A DNA stretch of 64,000 nt from NCBI GenBank assembly GCA_049673305.1, contig JBATXM010000197.1, positions 30,457 to 94,456 on the forward strand. Direction: 5' to 3'. The DNA comes from GCA-003244245 sp049673305 (GTDB taxonomy: Bacteria > Actinomycetota > Actinomycetes > Mycobacteriales > Pseudonocardiaceae). Positions 1-8,525 of this stretch are shown here, piece after piece. A program made the translations under genes and the position numbers. The notes below the pieces were generated by a model that made no database searches, had not been told where the DNA came from, and worked only from the letters and a program-made list of their open reading frames with translations. Each line of letters begins with the position of its first letter. Within the stretch, counting starts at the first letter, position 1.

Positions 1-1403
1 CGGGAGACGGCGGCATGGTGGTGGATCTCGACGCGGTGCCGCTGCGGGCAGCGGGTATGACGCCGGCCGAGATCCTCTGCAGTGAGTCCCAGGAGCGGAT
101 GTGTGCCGTGGTGCATCCCGGCGATGTGGACGCCTTCATGGCGATCTGCGCCACGTGGGACGTCACCGCCACGGTGATCGGTGCGGTCACCGATGGTGAT
201 CACCTGGTGATCACGTCACGCGGCGAGACCGTGGTGGACGTGCCGCCCCGCACCCTAGCGCACGGGGGTCCGGTTTACCACCGACCGGTGCAACGACCGC
301 CCACCCAGGACGCTCTGCTCGCGGCCACCCCGGACGCTTTGGCCCGGCCGGGCACTTCGGATGCCTTGCGCGCCACGGTGCTGCGGATGGTGGCCAGCCC
401 CGGGTTGTGCTCGCGGGCCTGGGTGACCGACCAGTACGACCGTTACGTGCGGGGTGCCACCGTGCTCGCGCAACCCAGCGACGCGGGGATGGTCCGCATC
501 GACGAGACCACCCAGCGCGGGGTGGCGGTGGCCACCGATGGCAACGCTCGGTACTGCGCACTGGACCCTTACGCCGGCACCCAGCTGGCGCTGGCCGAGG
601 CCTACCGCAACGTCGCGGTCACCGGTGCCGCTCCGCTGGCCGTGACGAACTGTCTTAATTTCGGCGCGCCCACTGACCCCGGCGTGATGTGGCAGTTCGA
701 GCAGGCCGTTCGCGGACTGGCCGACGGTTGCGCCGCGCTGGGCATCCCCGTCACCGGGGGAAACGTGAGTTTCTACAACCAGACCGGGGACAGCGCGATC
801 CTGCCCACCCCGGTGGTTGGGGTACTCGGAGTGATCGACGACGTGCGCCGTCGAATCCGCACCGGACTGGGCGATCCCGGTGACGAGCTCTGGCTGCTCG
901 GCGAGACTCGTGATGAGTTCGGTGGCAGCGAATGGGCGCACGAGGTGCACGGGCACCTCGGTGGTCGCCCGCCCTCGGTGGATCTGGCCCGCGAGCGGGC
1001 GATCGGTGCGGTGCTCGCCGCCGCGTCCCGGGAGGGCCTGGTGAGCGGGGCGCACGATCTGTCCGACGGTGGTCTGGCGCAGGCACTGGTGGAAGCCTGC
1101 CTGCTGAGCGGTCTCGGCGCTCGGGTGAGCCTGCCGGCCCAGGTTGACCACACGCGGCTCGATCCGTTCGTCGCGCTCTTCGCAGAGTCATCCGCGCGCG
1201 TCGTGCTCGGTGTGTCCGGCGCCGCTGCGCCTCGTGTCGCGCAACTGTGCACCGATCTCGGGGTTCCGGTGACCCGGCTCGGGGAGATCCACGCCGCGCC
1301 CGTGCTCGAGATCGTCAACGTCGCCACCTTCACCCTGGACGAGCTGCGCGCCGCCTGGGAAGCCACCCTGCCAGCCCTGTTCGGAACTGAGCGAGAGCCA
1401 TGA
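1..1403 (+). CDS. purL: Phosphoribosylformylglycinamidine synthase subunit PurL, 3' part
   Basis: C-terminal part of FGAM synthase, which converts FGAR to FGAM using ATP and glutamine-derived ammonia in purine synthesis. The gene enters from the left edge; the reading frame runs through codons at 3, 6, 9 and onward, so the start is outside the window. Visible PurL signatures are GDGGMVVDLD at the edge, GGNVSFYNQT in the second half and HDLSDGGLAQALVEACLLSG near the C-terminus. The stop overlaps the next gene by 4 nt (ATGA), which suggests translational coupling. About 466 of the roughly 750 residues usual for the actinobacterial large form are present. Confidence 0.96.
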   Translation, partial: GDGGMVVDLDAVPLRAAGMTPAEILCSESQERMCAVVHPGDVDAFMAICATWDVTATVIGAVTDGDHLVITSRGETVVDVPPRTLAHGGPVYHRPVQRPPTQDALLAATPDALARPGTSDALRATVLRMVASPGLCSRAWVTDQYDRYVRGATVLAQPSDAGMVRIDETTQRGVAVATDGNARYCALDPYAGTQLALAEAYRNVAVTGAAPLAVTNCLNFGAPTDPGVMWQFEQAVRGLADGCAALGIPVTGGNVSFYNQTGDSAILPTPVVGVLGVIDDVRRRIRTGLGDPGDELWLLGETRDEFGGSEWAHEVHGHLGGRPPSVDLARERAIGAVLAAASREGLVSGAHDLSDGGLAQALVEACLLSGLGARVSLPAQVDHTRLDPFVALFAESSARVVLGVSGAAAPRVAQLCTDLGVPVTRLGEIHAAPVLEIVNVATFTLDELRAAWEATLPALFGTEREP

Positions 1404-1786
1404 CGCAGCGGCGCCGAGTTGACGCGCAGCAGCTGCGGGGCGCGCTTGCTGCGGTCGCGGGATGGTTGGACGGGAATGGGTGCCAGCCGGCACGCCATGA
1501 ACTGGCGCAGGCCGTCCGGCTCAGTCTTCGTGCGCTGGCGCAGGTCGCTCCTGGCGCCACGGTGGAGGTGCGGGTACCGCCGTTTGCGGCGGTGCAGTGT
1601 GTCGCAGGGCCACCGCATACTCGGGGACACACGAGGGGTACCCCACCCAACGTGGTGGAGACCGACCCACGAACCTGGTTAGAGCTAGCCACTGGCCGAG
1701 TGGCCTGGGCCGTGGTGATCGCCGACGGGCGGGTGGCCGCCTCAGGTTCCCGTGCGGACGTTTCGGGGTGGTTGCCGCTGGGCTAG
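1400..1786 (+). CDS. Sterol-carrier-family protein between purL and purF
   Basis: A 128-residue protein that resembles the short sterol-carrier-like proteins found between purL and purF in many actinobacteria. No membrane segment or signal peptide is seen. The C-terminal half (ATGRVAWAVVIADGRVAASG) resembles the end of an SCP-2-like fold, where a ligand-binding strand is followed by a glycine-rich turn. The ATG lies in the purL stop (ATGA), so it is probably co-translated with purL. Its biochemical role is unknown. The family call rests on context and general similarity, not on a catalytic motif. Confidence 0.7.
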   Translation: MTQRRRVDAQQLRGALAAVAGWLDGNGCQPARHELAQAVRLSLRALAQVAPGATVEVRVPPFAAVQCVAGPPHTRGHTRGTPPNVVETDPRTWLELATGRVAWAVVIADGRVAASGSRADVSGWLPLG

Positions 1787-1836
1787 TAGACTGGAAACCA
1801 TCACCAGTCCGGTCGGCCCAAACAGTGGAGTCTCAG

Positions 1837-3366
1837 GTGGGCAACGAAATGCCCCGACATGACCCCGGCTCTTACAGCGCAGACAGCGACGACTACACCG
1901 GACCGCGCGAAGAGTGCGGTGTCTTCGGTGTGTGGGCGCCCGGCGAAGAGGTCGCCAAGCTAGCCTATTTCGGCCTGTTTGCGCTGCAGCACCGGGGCCA
2001 GGAGGCTGCCGGAATCGCGGTGTCCGACGGCTCGCGGGTGCTGGTGTTCAAAGATCTGGGGCTGGTCAGCCAGGTGTTCGACGAGCAGGTGCTGTCCAGT
2101 CTATCCGGGCACATCGCGGTCGGGCACTGCCGTTATTCCACCACCGGCTCGAGCATCTGGGAGAACGCTCAGCCGACTTTTTGCACCACGGCCACCGGCT
2201 CGGGTCTGGCGTTGGGGCACAACGGCAATCTGGTCAACACCGCCGAACTGCTGGCGCAGGCTCGTCAGGCCGGCGTGCTCACCCGCGAGGGGGTGAGCAC
2301 TGACTCTGACCTGATCACCGGGCTGCTCGCCGCCGCCGCCAAGGACACCAGCATCGACAACGCCGCTCAGCGGCTGCTGCCCCAGTTGCGTGGGGCGTTC
2401 TCGCTGGTCTTCTGCGACAATGACACGCTCTACGCCGCGCGAGACCAGCATGGTGTCCGCCCGTTGGTGCTGGGCAGGCTGCTGGAGCGCGGCTGGGTGC
2501 TTGCTAGTGAGACTGCGGCGCTGGACATCGTCGGGGCCCGTTTCGTCCGTGAAGTGGAACCCGGCGAGCTACTGGCTATCGACGCGAGCGGGCTGCGTAG
2601 CTCGCGATTCGCCAGCCCTGACCCCAAAGGTTGCGTGTTCGAGTACGTTTACCTGGCGCGACCGGACACCACGATCGCTGGGCGGGGCGTGCACGCCACC
2701 CGGTTGGAGATTGGCCGTCGGTTGGCCCTGGAACATCCGGCCGACGCCGATCTGGTCATCCCGGTACCCGAATCGGGCACTCCAGCCGCGATTGGCTACG
2801 CGCAGGGCTCGGGCATCCCCTATGGAAAGGGGTTGGTGAAGAACGCCTATGTCGGGCGTACCTTCATCCAGCCGTCCCAGACGATCCGCCAACTGGGCAT
2901 CCGGCTCAAGCTCAACCCGCTGCGAGATGTTATCCGCGGCCAGCGTCTGGTCGTGGTGGACGACTCCATCGTGCGCGGAAACACCCAGCGCGCCCTGGTT
3001 CGGATGCTGCGCGAGGCCGGGGCGATCGAGGTGCACGTGCGGATCGCCAGCCCACCGGTGCGCTGGCCGTGCTTCTACGGCATCGACTTCGCCTCCCACG
3101 CCGAGCTGATTGCCACCGGAGCCGGTGGTAGCAATGTTGATGGGATACAGAATGTCGAGGGGATACGGCGCGGGATCGGGGCCGACAGTCTCGGTTACAT
3201 CAGCCTCGAGGGCCTCATCGCTGCCTCTGAACAGCCGGCCTCCCGGCTGTGCACGGCCTGCTTCGACGGCCGCTACCCGATCCCGCTGCCACCCAGCGAG
3301 TCCATCGGCAAGCACCTGCTCGACGACCTTGACGCGGTGGCGCCGGTGGCATCCCTGACCAGGTAA
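1837..3366 (+). CDS. purF: Amidophosphoribosyltransferase PurF
   Basis: Catalyses the first committed step of purine synthesis, making phosphoribosylamine from PRPP and glutamine. The predicted protein is 509 residues. GTG 1837 is chosen because GGAG at 1827-1830 sits 6 nt upstream; ATG 1849 is the alternative. The catalytic Cys27 follows a short propeptide (REECGVFGVWAPG), as in class II glutamine amidotransferases that remove their leader. HRGQEAAGIAVSDG is the Ntn-hydrolase part; VVVDDSIVRGNTQR is the PRPP-binding loop of the phosphoribosyltransferase domain. Cysteines near the C-terminus (RLCTACFDGRYP) could bind an Fe-S cluster as in the Bacillus-type enzyme. Confidence 0.96.
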   Translation: MGNEMPRHDPGSYSADSDDYTGPREECGVFGVWAPGEEVAKLAYFGLFALQHRGQEAAGIAVSDGSRVLVFKDLGLVSQVFDEQVLSSLSGHIAVGHCRYSTTGSSIWENAQPTFCTTATGSGLALGHNGNLVNTAELLAQARQAGVLTREGVSTDSDLITGLLAAAAKDTSIDNAAQRLLPQLRGAFSLVFCDNDTLYAARDQHGVRPLVLGRLLERGWVLASETAALDIVGARFVREVEPGELLAIDASGLRSSRFASPDPKGCVFEYVYLARPDTTIAGRGVHATRLEIGRRLALEHPADADLVIPVPESGTPAAIGYAQGSGIPYGKGLVKNAYVGRTFIQPSQTIRQLGIRLKLNPLRDVIRGQRLVVVDDSIVRGNTQRALVRMLREAGAIEVHVRIASPPVRWPCFYGIDFASHAELIATGAGGSNVDGIQNVEGIRRGIGADSLGYISLEGLIAASEQPASRLCTACFDGRYPIPLPPSESIGKHLLDDLDAVAPVASLTR

Positions 3367-3432
3367 CGTAACGGTAACTGCTCGTAGGGGCATTTCTCGC
3401 GCCATCGTCATCTGCGTCCTGGAGCGCCTGCC

Positions 3433-4530
3433 ATGACCGAGATCGTCAGCTCGCACAGCACCTATGCTTTGGCCGGGGTGGACATCGCTGCTGGGGAGCG
3501 GGCCGTTACCGCGCTGCGTCCCCATGCCGAGCGGGCTCGCCGCCCGGAGGTGCTGGGCGCCATCGGCGGATTCGCCGGCCTGTTCAAGCTCAAGCTCGAC
3601 CGCTGCCGCGAGCCCGTCCTGGCCAGCTCCACCGACGGCGTCGGTACCAAGATCGCGGTAGCGCAGGCGCTGGACGTGCACCACACCATCGGCATCGACC
3701 TGGTGGCGATGGTGGTCGATGACCTGGTGGTGTGTGGGGCCGAGCCATTGTTCCTGCAGGACTACATCGCCGTCGGGAAGGTCGTACCGGAGCGGATCGC
3801 GGAGCTCGTCCGGGGAATCGCTGACGGCTGCGTCCAGGCTGGCTGCGCGCTACTGGGCGGGGAGACCGCCGAGCACCCCGGGATGATGACCGACGACGCC
3901 TATGACCTGTCCGCGACCGGGGTGGGCGTGGTGGAGGCCGACGCCATCCTGGGTCCTGATCGCGTGCGGCCCGGTGACGTGGTGGTGGCGATGGCCTCCT
4001 CAGGGCTGCATTCCAACGGCTATTCGCTGGCCCGGCACGTGCTGCTGGACATGGCCCGAATGCCCCTGGACGGGCATGTTGAGGAGTTCGGCCGCACATT
4101 GGGCGAGCAGTTGCTCGAGCCCACCCGGATCTACACCAAAGACTGCCTGGCGTTGGTCGCGGAGACCGAAGTGCGGACGTTCGCCCACATCACCGGGGGT
4201 GGCCTAGCGGCGAACCTGTCCCGGGTGATGCCCCGCGGGTTGGTCGCCGTGTTGGAGCGCGGTAGCTGGACGCCGGCTGCGGAGTTCGCGCTGATCACTC
4301 GCCGGGGCCGGGTACAGCGCGCCGAGATGGAGCGCACCTTCAACATGGGTGTCGGGATGGTCGCGGTGGTCGATCCCGCTGAGGTGGACCGCGCGTTGGC
4401 CGTGCTGAAGGCCCGGCATGTGCCGGCGTGGGTACTGGGTGAGGTGCGCAAATCCCGCGACATCGCGATCGAGAGCGTCGGGAAGGACTCCGACCGCGCA
4501 GTGCTTCGCGGGGATCATCCGCGATTTTGA
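3433..4530 (+). CDS. purM: Phosphoribosylformylglycinamidine cyclo-ligase (AIR synthetase)
   Basis: Converts FGAM to aminoimidazole ribotide with ATP, the step after PurL. The 365-residue length is normal. The family signatures STDGVGTK, GIDLVAMVVDDLVVCGAEP, LLGGETAEHPGMM and FNMGVGMV are all present. It follows purF by 66 nt on the same strand, so the two are probably co-transcribed with purL and the sterol-carrier gene. The start ATG has GGAG upstream. Nothing is missing or unusual. Confidence 0.96.
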   Translation: MTEIVSSHSTYALAGVDIAAGERAVTALRPHAERARRPEVLGAIGGFAGLFKLKLDRCREPVLASSTDGVGTKIAVAQALDVHHTIGIDLVAMVVDDLVVCGAEPLFLQDYIAVGKVVPERIAELVRGIADGCVQAGCALLGGETAEHPGMMTDDAYDLSATGVGVVEADAILGPDRVRPGDVVVAMASSGLHSNGYSLARHVLLDMARMPLDGHVEEFGRTLGEQLLEPTRIYTKDCLALVAETEVRTFAHITGGGLAANLSRVMPRGLVAVLERGSWTPAAEFALITRRGRVQRAEMERTFNMGVGMVAVVDPAEVDRALAVLKARHVPAWVLGEVRKSRDIAIESVGKDSDRAVLRGDHPRF

Positions 4531-4610
4531 CCCGGTTGGTGAGCTCCGGTCGGTGAGTGACCCCAAGTTGGTGAGCGACCCCGGTTGACCCGGTTGGTGA
4601 GCGACGATGG
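4531..4610. repeat. Short imperfect repeats of a ttggtgag core
   Basis: The space between the convergent purM and DUF3073 genes holds four imperfect units built on ttggtgag or tcggtgag (cggttggtgag, cggtcggtgag, agttggtgag, cggttggtgag). No long hairpin or T-tract is obvious. It may be slippage-generated filler or part of a bidirectional termination zone. Confidence 0.5.
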
Positions 4611-4618
4611 GTGTGGCC

Positions 4619-4828
4619 TCAACGGCGGTACTCGTCGTCCTCGTTGGTGCTCGCCTCATCGGCGTTGTCTCGGGCGCCGTGGTCATCGTCGCTCTTGCCG
4701 ATAGTGCGGCTGACCCCGTTGCCGCTCGACAGCTCTCGTTGAAGAGCTTCAAGATCTGTGGCAGGGGAGCTGTATTTGAGTTCCCGGGCCACCTTCGTTT
4801 GCTTGGCCTTGGCTCGGCCGCGCCCCAT
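4619..4828 (-). CDS. DUF3073 family small protein
   Basis: A 69-residue protein beginning MGRGRAKAKQTKVARELKYS, the conserved N-terminal block of DUF3073, a family of small proteins conserved in actinobacteria. The N-terminal third is very basic and the C-terminal third very acidic (DDDHGARDNADEASTNEDD). The function is unknown; the charge split suggests nucleic-acid or ribosome association, which is inference only. It lies convergent to purM and downstream of the Nudix gene on the same strand. Confidence 0.9.
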   Translation of the reverse strand: MGRGRAKAKQTKVARELKYSSPATDLEALQRELSSGNGVSRTIGKSDDDHGARDNADEASTNEDDEYRR

Positions 4829-4915
4829 GGCTCGACCCCCTCGCGCAGGGAGACGGGGCGGCCGGGGGAACCGGCGGCCCCGTTCATCTCGACAGTGTTT
4901 CTCTTAGGTTCAACC

Positions 4916-5425
4916 CTACAGGGTGGGGTGGAAGGGATGCGACGCGGCCATCTCCGCCCAGCCGTACTCCCGGAAGACCTGCCCTGTGCGGGCATCGGAG
5001 CAGGCCTGGCCGAGGAAGTCCAGCGCATCCTCCGGCAGGTCCTCCGGGTCAGCCCAGACGAGTTCGGTGCACTTGTGCGGCTCGCGGATCTCCGGCTGAC
5101 CCACCCACGTGCTGGTGGTGAAGAAGATGTCCAGCCGCGGTTCCTGGGAGCGGCGGAACATCGTGCCCGCCGGTCGCAGCGCGGCGGGGTCTAGCGTGAT
5201 ACCCAGTTCCTCGCGCACCTCGCGCACCTCGCGCACCTCGCACTCCGTGGGTGTCTCTCCGAGGTCGATGTGGCCGGCCGGCAGGCCGAGCTGACCGTCG
5301 GCGAAGCCGCTGCCCGCCCGGCGCATGAGCAAGATCCGACCGTGGGTGTCGGTGAGGAACACGTGCACCGCCACCGGGTAACGATCATGTTTGGTGTCGA
5401 ACACGAACTCGCTGCGGTCGGTCAT
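4916..5425 (-). CDS. Nudix hydrolase with a lengthened Nudix box
   Basis: A 169-residue Nudix-family protein, expected to hydrolyse a nucleoside diphosphate linked to another moiety; the substrate cannot be predicted. The Nudix box starts at Gly51 (GHIDLGE) and ends at Ile76 (REELGI), 26 residues against the usual 23 for GX5EX7REUXEEXGU. The extra three residues come from a third copy of a 9-bp unit that turns EVREVREE into EVREVREVREE. The metal-binding glutamates of the REELG end remain, but their distance to the GHIDLGE loop has changed. Activity may therefore be altered. The start ATG overlaps no other gene. Confidence 0.88.
   Translation of the reverse strand: MTDRSEFVFDTKHDRYPVAVHVFLTDTHGRILLMRRAGSGFADGQLGLPAGHIDLGETPTECEVREVREVREELGITLDPAALRPAGTMFRRSQEPRLDIFFTTSTWVGQPEIREPHKCTELVWADPEDLPEDALDFLGQACSDARTGQVFREYGWAEMAASHPFHPTL
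5212..5238. repeat. Three perfect 9-bp tandem units inside the Nudix box
   Basis: The unit cgcgcacct occurs three times head to tail. On the minus strand it encodes Glu-Val-Arg repeats in the Nudix helix. Each unit is a multiple of three, so gain or loss keeps the frame. Confidence 0.9.
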
Positions 5426-5474
5426 CGCTCTCCTCCACAGCGAACATGATCTTTTTCCATGTTTGTGGATCGGG

Positions 5475-6926
5475 TCAGGCGGCGATGTCGGTGCTGATGC
5501 GGTGGGCGAGGTCCAGTGCGGTGGAGTCGGTGGTGTGCTGGCGGATCTCGGTGCCGAGCGTGATCAGGTCGCGAGCGGTGCGGCGGGAGGTCACCTGGTT
5601 GATGGCGGCGAGCATCTGCTCGGTGCTGGCGTTGGCGAGTTCGGTCTCGCCGCAGCGATACTGGTTGGTGGCCAGCGTGATGCGACCGCGGAGCATGGCG
5701 CGAGCGCGACCTGGATCACGCACCGTGAGTGCCTCGGTCATCTCCACGACGGCGGTCTGCGCGAAGCGCTGGTCGTGGCTGGCGAGCCGGGAGTACGCGT
5801 TCGCTCGAGCGGCCGGTAGCTCGGAGTGGTCGGGCAGTACAACACCACTGAGGACCCACTCGGCCGGCGCCTCTTGGGCACGGGCGTAGTGCTCCTCGGC
5901 CCGGCGCAACGCGCGTTGCGTCTCCTCGACGTTGCCCAGGCTGGCGTGCACGTAGGCTTCCCTGCGGGCCAGGTCGCACAGCATCTCGGACGACTTGGCT
6001 TCCTGGGCAGGCAGCGCACCCAGCCGGAACAGCTGCAAGGCCTCCGGGAAATGACCGGCCTCCAGGTACAGCCCACCAAGATCCTGCAACGCATGGGCTG
6101 CGTGCACCGGTTCCTCGGCCCGTTGCGCCGACTCCAGGGAGCGCAGGAAGCAGCTCTGCGCTGAGCGCGGCAGGCACAGATCACGGGACGTCCAGCCGGC
6201 CAAACTCTCCAGCCGGGCCAGCGCCGCATCCAGCGACCGCAGCACCTCATCGGGCGCTTTCGCTCCTCGCAGTTGCTGCGCCCAGTTCAGCTGGCCGAGC
6301 ACGGCGTCCCGGCAGGAACCGCCACCGAAGGCCTTGTCCTGCGCCATCAGGCTCCGGGTCATCGTCTCGACGCGGACCACGTCAGGCGCACCGATCCGAG
6401 CCGGGACCGGGCTGGTGGCTACCGGTGCATCCAAAATGGCCAGGTCCGCCGCAGTCAGACCGGCCCCGACGGAAATCTTCGCCGCGAGCGCGACCGCCTC
6501 GCGCCGCTTCATCGCCTGATCCTCCACGGTCCCGGGGCTGCGGTCCCCATCCACCGTACCAGCGCGGGTCGTGATGCCCAGCCGATTCACCTCGCGGTGC
6601 AACGTCAGCCGCAGTGCCTGCGCCTTGGCCCGGGATTCAGCAAGCTGCGCTTCTCGCACCTGGACCTCATAGGCCTCCTTCGCCGCTGACACGACCCGAA
6701 ATGCGGCCAACAGGGCACCCTCGGCACCGCAGAGCTCATCGGCGATCGTCCAGAAGCGCTCGTCACCACGGGAGCGCCCCTTCTCGATGTGCGTCACATT
6801 GGTGCGGTCACAGCAGGCGGCGTGGGCGAGCTGGCGCTGGGTCAGCTCCGCCGCCACCCGGAAGATGGTGAGCTGCGCACCGAGCCCTCGGCGCATCTCC
6901 GCAAGATTTTCCGGTTCCCGAGCCAT
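5475..6926 (-). CDS. XRE-family transcriptional regulator with a long TPR-like region
   Basis: A 483-residue regulator. The N-terminal Cro/C1-type helix-turn-helix lies around residues 15-75 (AAELTQRQLAHA, then DRTNVTHIEKGRSRG), which places DNA binding at the start. The rest is alanine-rich and helical, consistent with TPR-like repeats (HAAHALQDLGGLYLEAGHFP), as in NsdA-type regulators of streptomycetes. ATG 6926 is chosen because GGAGGT lies about 9 nt upstream; a longer reading from 7196 would add an unconserved leader. It is divergent from a decayed MazG-like gene, and GGTTAC motifs cluster between the two. The target is unknown. Confidence 0.82.
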   Translation of the reverse strand: MAREPENLAEMRRGLGAQLTIFRVAAELTQRQLAHAACCDRTNVTHIEKGRSRGDERFWTIADELCGAEGALLAAFRVVSAAKEAYEVQVREAQLAESRAKAQALRLTLHREVNRLGITTRAGTVDGDRSPGTVEDQAMKRREAVALAAKISVGAGLTAADLAILDAPVATSPVPARIGAPDVVRVETMTRSLMAQDKAFGGGSCRDAVLGQLNWAQQLRGAKAPDEVLRSLDAALARLESLAGWTSRDLCLPRSAQSCFLRSLESAQRAEEPVHAAHALQDLGGLYLEAGHFPEALQLFRLGALPAQEAKSSEMLCDLARREAYVHASLGNVEETQRALRRAEEHYARAQEAPAEWVLSGVVLPDHSELPAARANAYSRLASHDQRFAQTAVVEMTEALTVRDPGRARAMLRGRITLATNQYRCGETELANASTEQMLAAINQVTSRRTARDLITLGTEIRQHTTDSTALDLAHRISTDIAA

Positions 6927-7044
6927 GCCCCCACACCTCCGCGGTTCTCCCCTGCTGGGCGGCCCCAGCGTAACCGCCGGGTGGTTGACATGAGGGTGAC
7001 AACAGTGTGATGTCAGTGCCGCACAGCTCCAGCACAGCTCGATT

Positions 7045-7114
7045 CTGGTTACCAGTGGCTCGTTACCGGCGCCTCGATGCGAGCGCCGGTAACTTTTTGT
7101 AGCCACCTGGTTAC
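7045..7114. promoter_or_regulatory. Cluster of GGTTAC motifs between divergent genes
   Basis: The perfect 11-bp palindrome CTGGTTACCAG (7045-7055), the sites gttacc (7062) and ggtaac (7088), and ggttac near 7109 lie within 70 bp. They sit between the XRE gene start and the MazG-like remnant, so an operator for the regulator is plausible. No experimental support is available. Confidence 0.4.
7062..7098 (+). terminator. Rho-independent-like hairpin with T-tract
   Basis: Perfect 11-bp arms gttaccggcgc (7062-7072) and gcgccggtaac (7083-7093) flank a 10-nt loop and are followed by five T residues at 7094-7098. The plus-strand orientation has no coding gene directly upstream, so it may act as an attenuator or double as an operator. 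Confidence 0.6.
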
Positions 7115-7163
7115 GCACGCTACTGTGACGCAAGAGAAGATGTCCTCGCGCGAGGGAGCGGCC

Positions 7164-7355
7164 GTGGAGATCAACGAGTACCAATGTGCAGCTCAAGAGA
7201 CGAGTCAGCTACGGCTTGGCGGCCCCCATAGTGCGGTCGCGCCGATGCTTGGTCTGGCCAGTGCGACGGGCGCGATCCTCAACGTATATAAGAAGTACCT
7301 CCGTCACGCAGAATCCCATCGAGCTCTTCTTCCCGCCGAAGTGGTGGATCAATGA
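7164..7355 (+). pseudogene. Truncated MazG-like nucleotide pyrophosphohydrolase
   Basis: GTG 7164 has GGGAG about 7 nt upstream and begins INEYQCAAQETS, then APMLGLASATGAILNVYKKY, which matches the start of MazG-like NTP pyrophosphohydrolases (NEYQ...LLGLAGETG...YKKxLRDG). The reading ends after about 63 residues, before the EELGD metal-binding motif. The first metal-binding Glu is also changed (LASATG instead of LAxETG). Both losses point to a non-functional remnant. The XRE regulator is divergent from it. The family call is from memory of the motif. Confidence 0.5.
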
Positions 7356-7517
7356 CAAGCTCCCCGTGGGCTTGGTATTCGGGGCGCCTTCCACTGTAAG
7401 GAAGGAGAAGTAGTAGCCGGTTGCTCCGATCGCGGCTCAGTTCAGATCGGGTAACGGAGGTGCCTTGCGCGAGGAAGCAGAGGTCGGCAACCGGTCGGTG
7501 GGCGGTCAGGTGCTCGA

Positions 7518-8525
7518 TCAGTGCGGCGCGGTCGCTGGAGCGTCGTCATGGGTTACCGGAGGTGTCGCCTCGGGCGCCGGTCCCGGGTTTCGCGGAGCGG
7601 CTGGGGCAGGTTGCTTGCCCACCTGCACCGGGCCCTTCACGCTCCCGGTCACCGGGGCGAAACCGGAACGGTCGGGCAGAAAAGCGCCGAGCCGGCAGTC
7701 CACCCGGGTGCTTCCGGCCTGCCAGCTCTCCATTCGTAGCGTTTCCCAGAACAATGTGAGTCCCTTATTCGCGACGACCGAGAGGCCCCCCGCGAAATCC
7801 TTCGCCAGGCGGGTGCATTCCGTGTTCAGCAGCCGGTCCTGCGCGGCTTCGTCGGGATATCCCTTGGGGAAGGCGCCTTTGAGGTCGACCACTCCGATGA
7901 CCTCGATGGCATGGGGACCCGTGCAATCGACTGGGTCGCTCACTGCTTTGCCGTCGTTTCCCAGGCAGGTACCGGGCGGGTGCACGTCGGACTGGTCCTG
8001 TGTCAGCACACTGCCGGTGGTCAGAAACAGCGTTCCGGTGTGGCCAGCGGACTGTACCCCGCAGCGCAACGTCCGGTCTCCGCGTACCCAGCCGGCTTCG
8101 CTGGGTTTGATCGCTCCTATGGTGAACCGGCCGAACGGATCGAGGTGATCGGCCAGTGCCTGGGTACTGAGCTGGGTACACCGCTGCGTTACCAGCCGCT
8201 GCCAGCGTGCCGGATCGGGGAAAGCGGCCTGGGGACCGTAGTCCTGGAGGTCTAGCGTCTCGGTGACCTCGAACAGGTGGGGTTGCGCGCAGCTCACCGC
8301 CCTGGCGTCGAGTGCGTCCGGCTTCTGCCAGGTCAGGCAGGTGTGTGCGGGGGCTCGGAGTGATTGCGCGCTGGATGTGCCGGCCAGGCCTGCTGGCCCA
8401 ACGGCGATCAGGGCTGCTCGCCCGGTCGGCACACCGACCGCGACCAGGGCCGTCAGCGCGCCCAGCACTGCCCCAGCGGCGAGCCGCCGGGTGCTGCGCC
8501 TGGCGCGGTGCCCGGCGGAGGTCAC
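7518..8525 (-). CDS. Septum-formation-family secreted or membrane-anchored protein
   Basis: A 335-residue protein with a basic N-terminus and one hydrophobic segment (residues about 15-45), then two repeats of a Cys-containing module (ALDARAVSCAQPHLFEVTET and SDPVDCTGPHAIEVIGVVDL). The C-x-x-PH-x-x-EV pattern is typical of the actinobacterial septum-formation domain. Conserved cysteines (about 63, 79, 115, 155) could form disulfides outside the cell. The tail is Pro/Ala-rich. The GTG start overlaps the upstream dedA stop by 4 nt, so the two are likely co-translated. A role at the septum is implied only by the family name. Confidence 0.8.
   Translation of the reverse strand: MTSAGHRARRSTRRLAAGAVLGALTALVAVGVPTGRAALIAVGPAGLAGTSSAQSLRAPAHTCLTWQKPDALDARAVSCAQPHLFEVTETLDLQDYGPQAAFPDPARWQRLVTQRCTQLSTQALADHLDPFGRFTIGAIKPSEAGWVRGDRTLRCGVQSAGHTGTLFLTTGSVLTQDQSDVHPPGTCLGNDGKAVSDPVDCTGPHAIEVIGVVDLKGAFPKGYPDEAAQDRLLNTECTRLAKDFAGGLSVVANKGLTLFWETLRMESWQAGSTRVDCRLGAFLPDRSGFAPVTGSVKGPVQVGKQPAPAAPRNPGPAPEATPPVTHDDAPATAPH

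Noticed and set aside
4531..4610. Repeated ttggtgag units that could suggest a CRISPR or origin
   Set aside because: Units are short, imperfect and without spacers; no DnaA-box pattern is seen.
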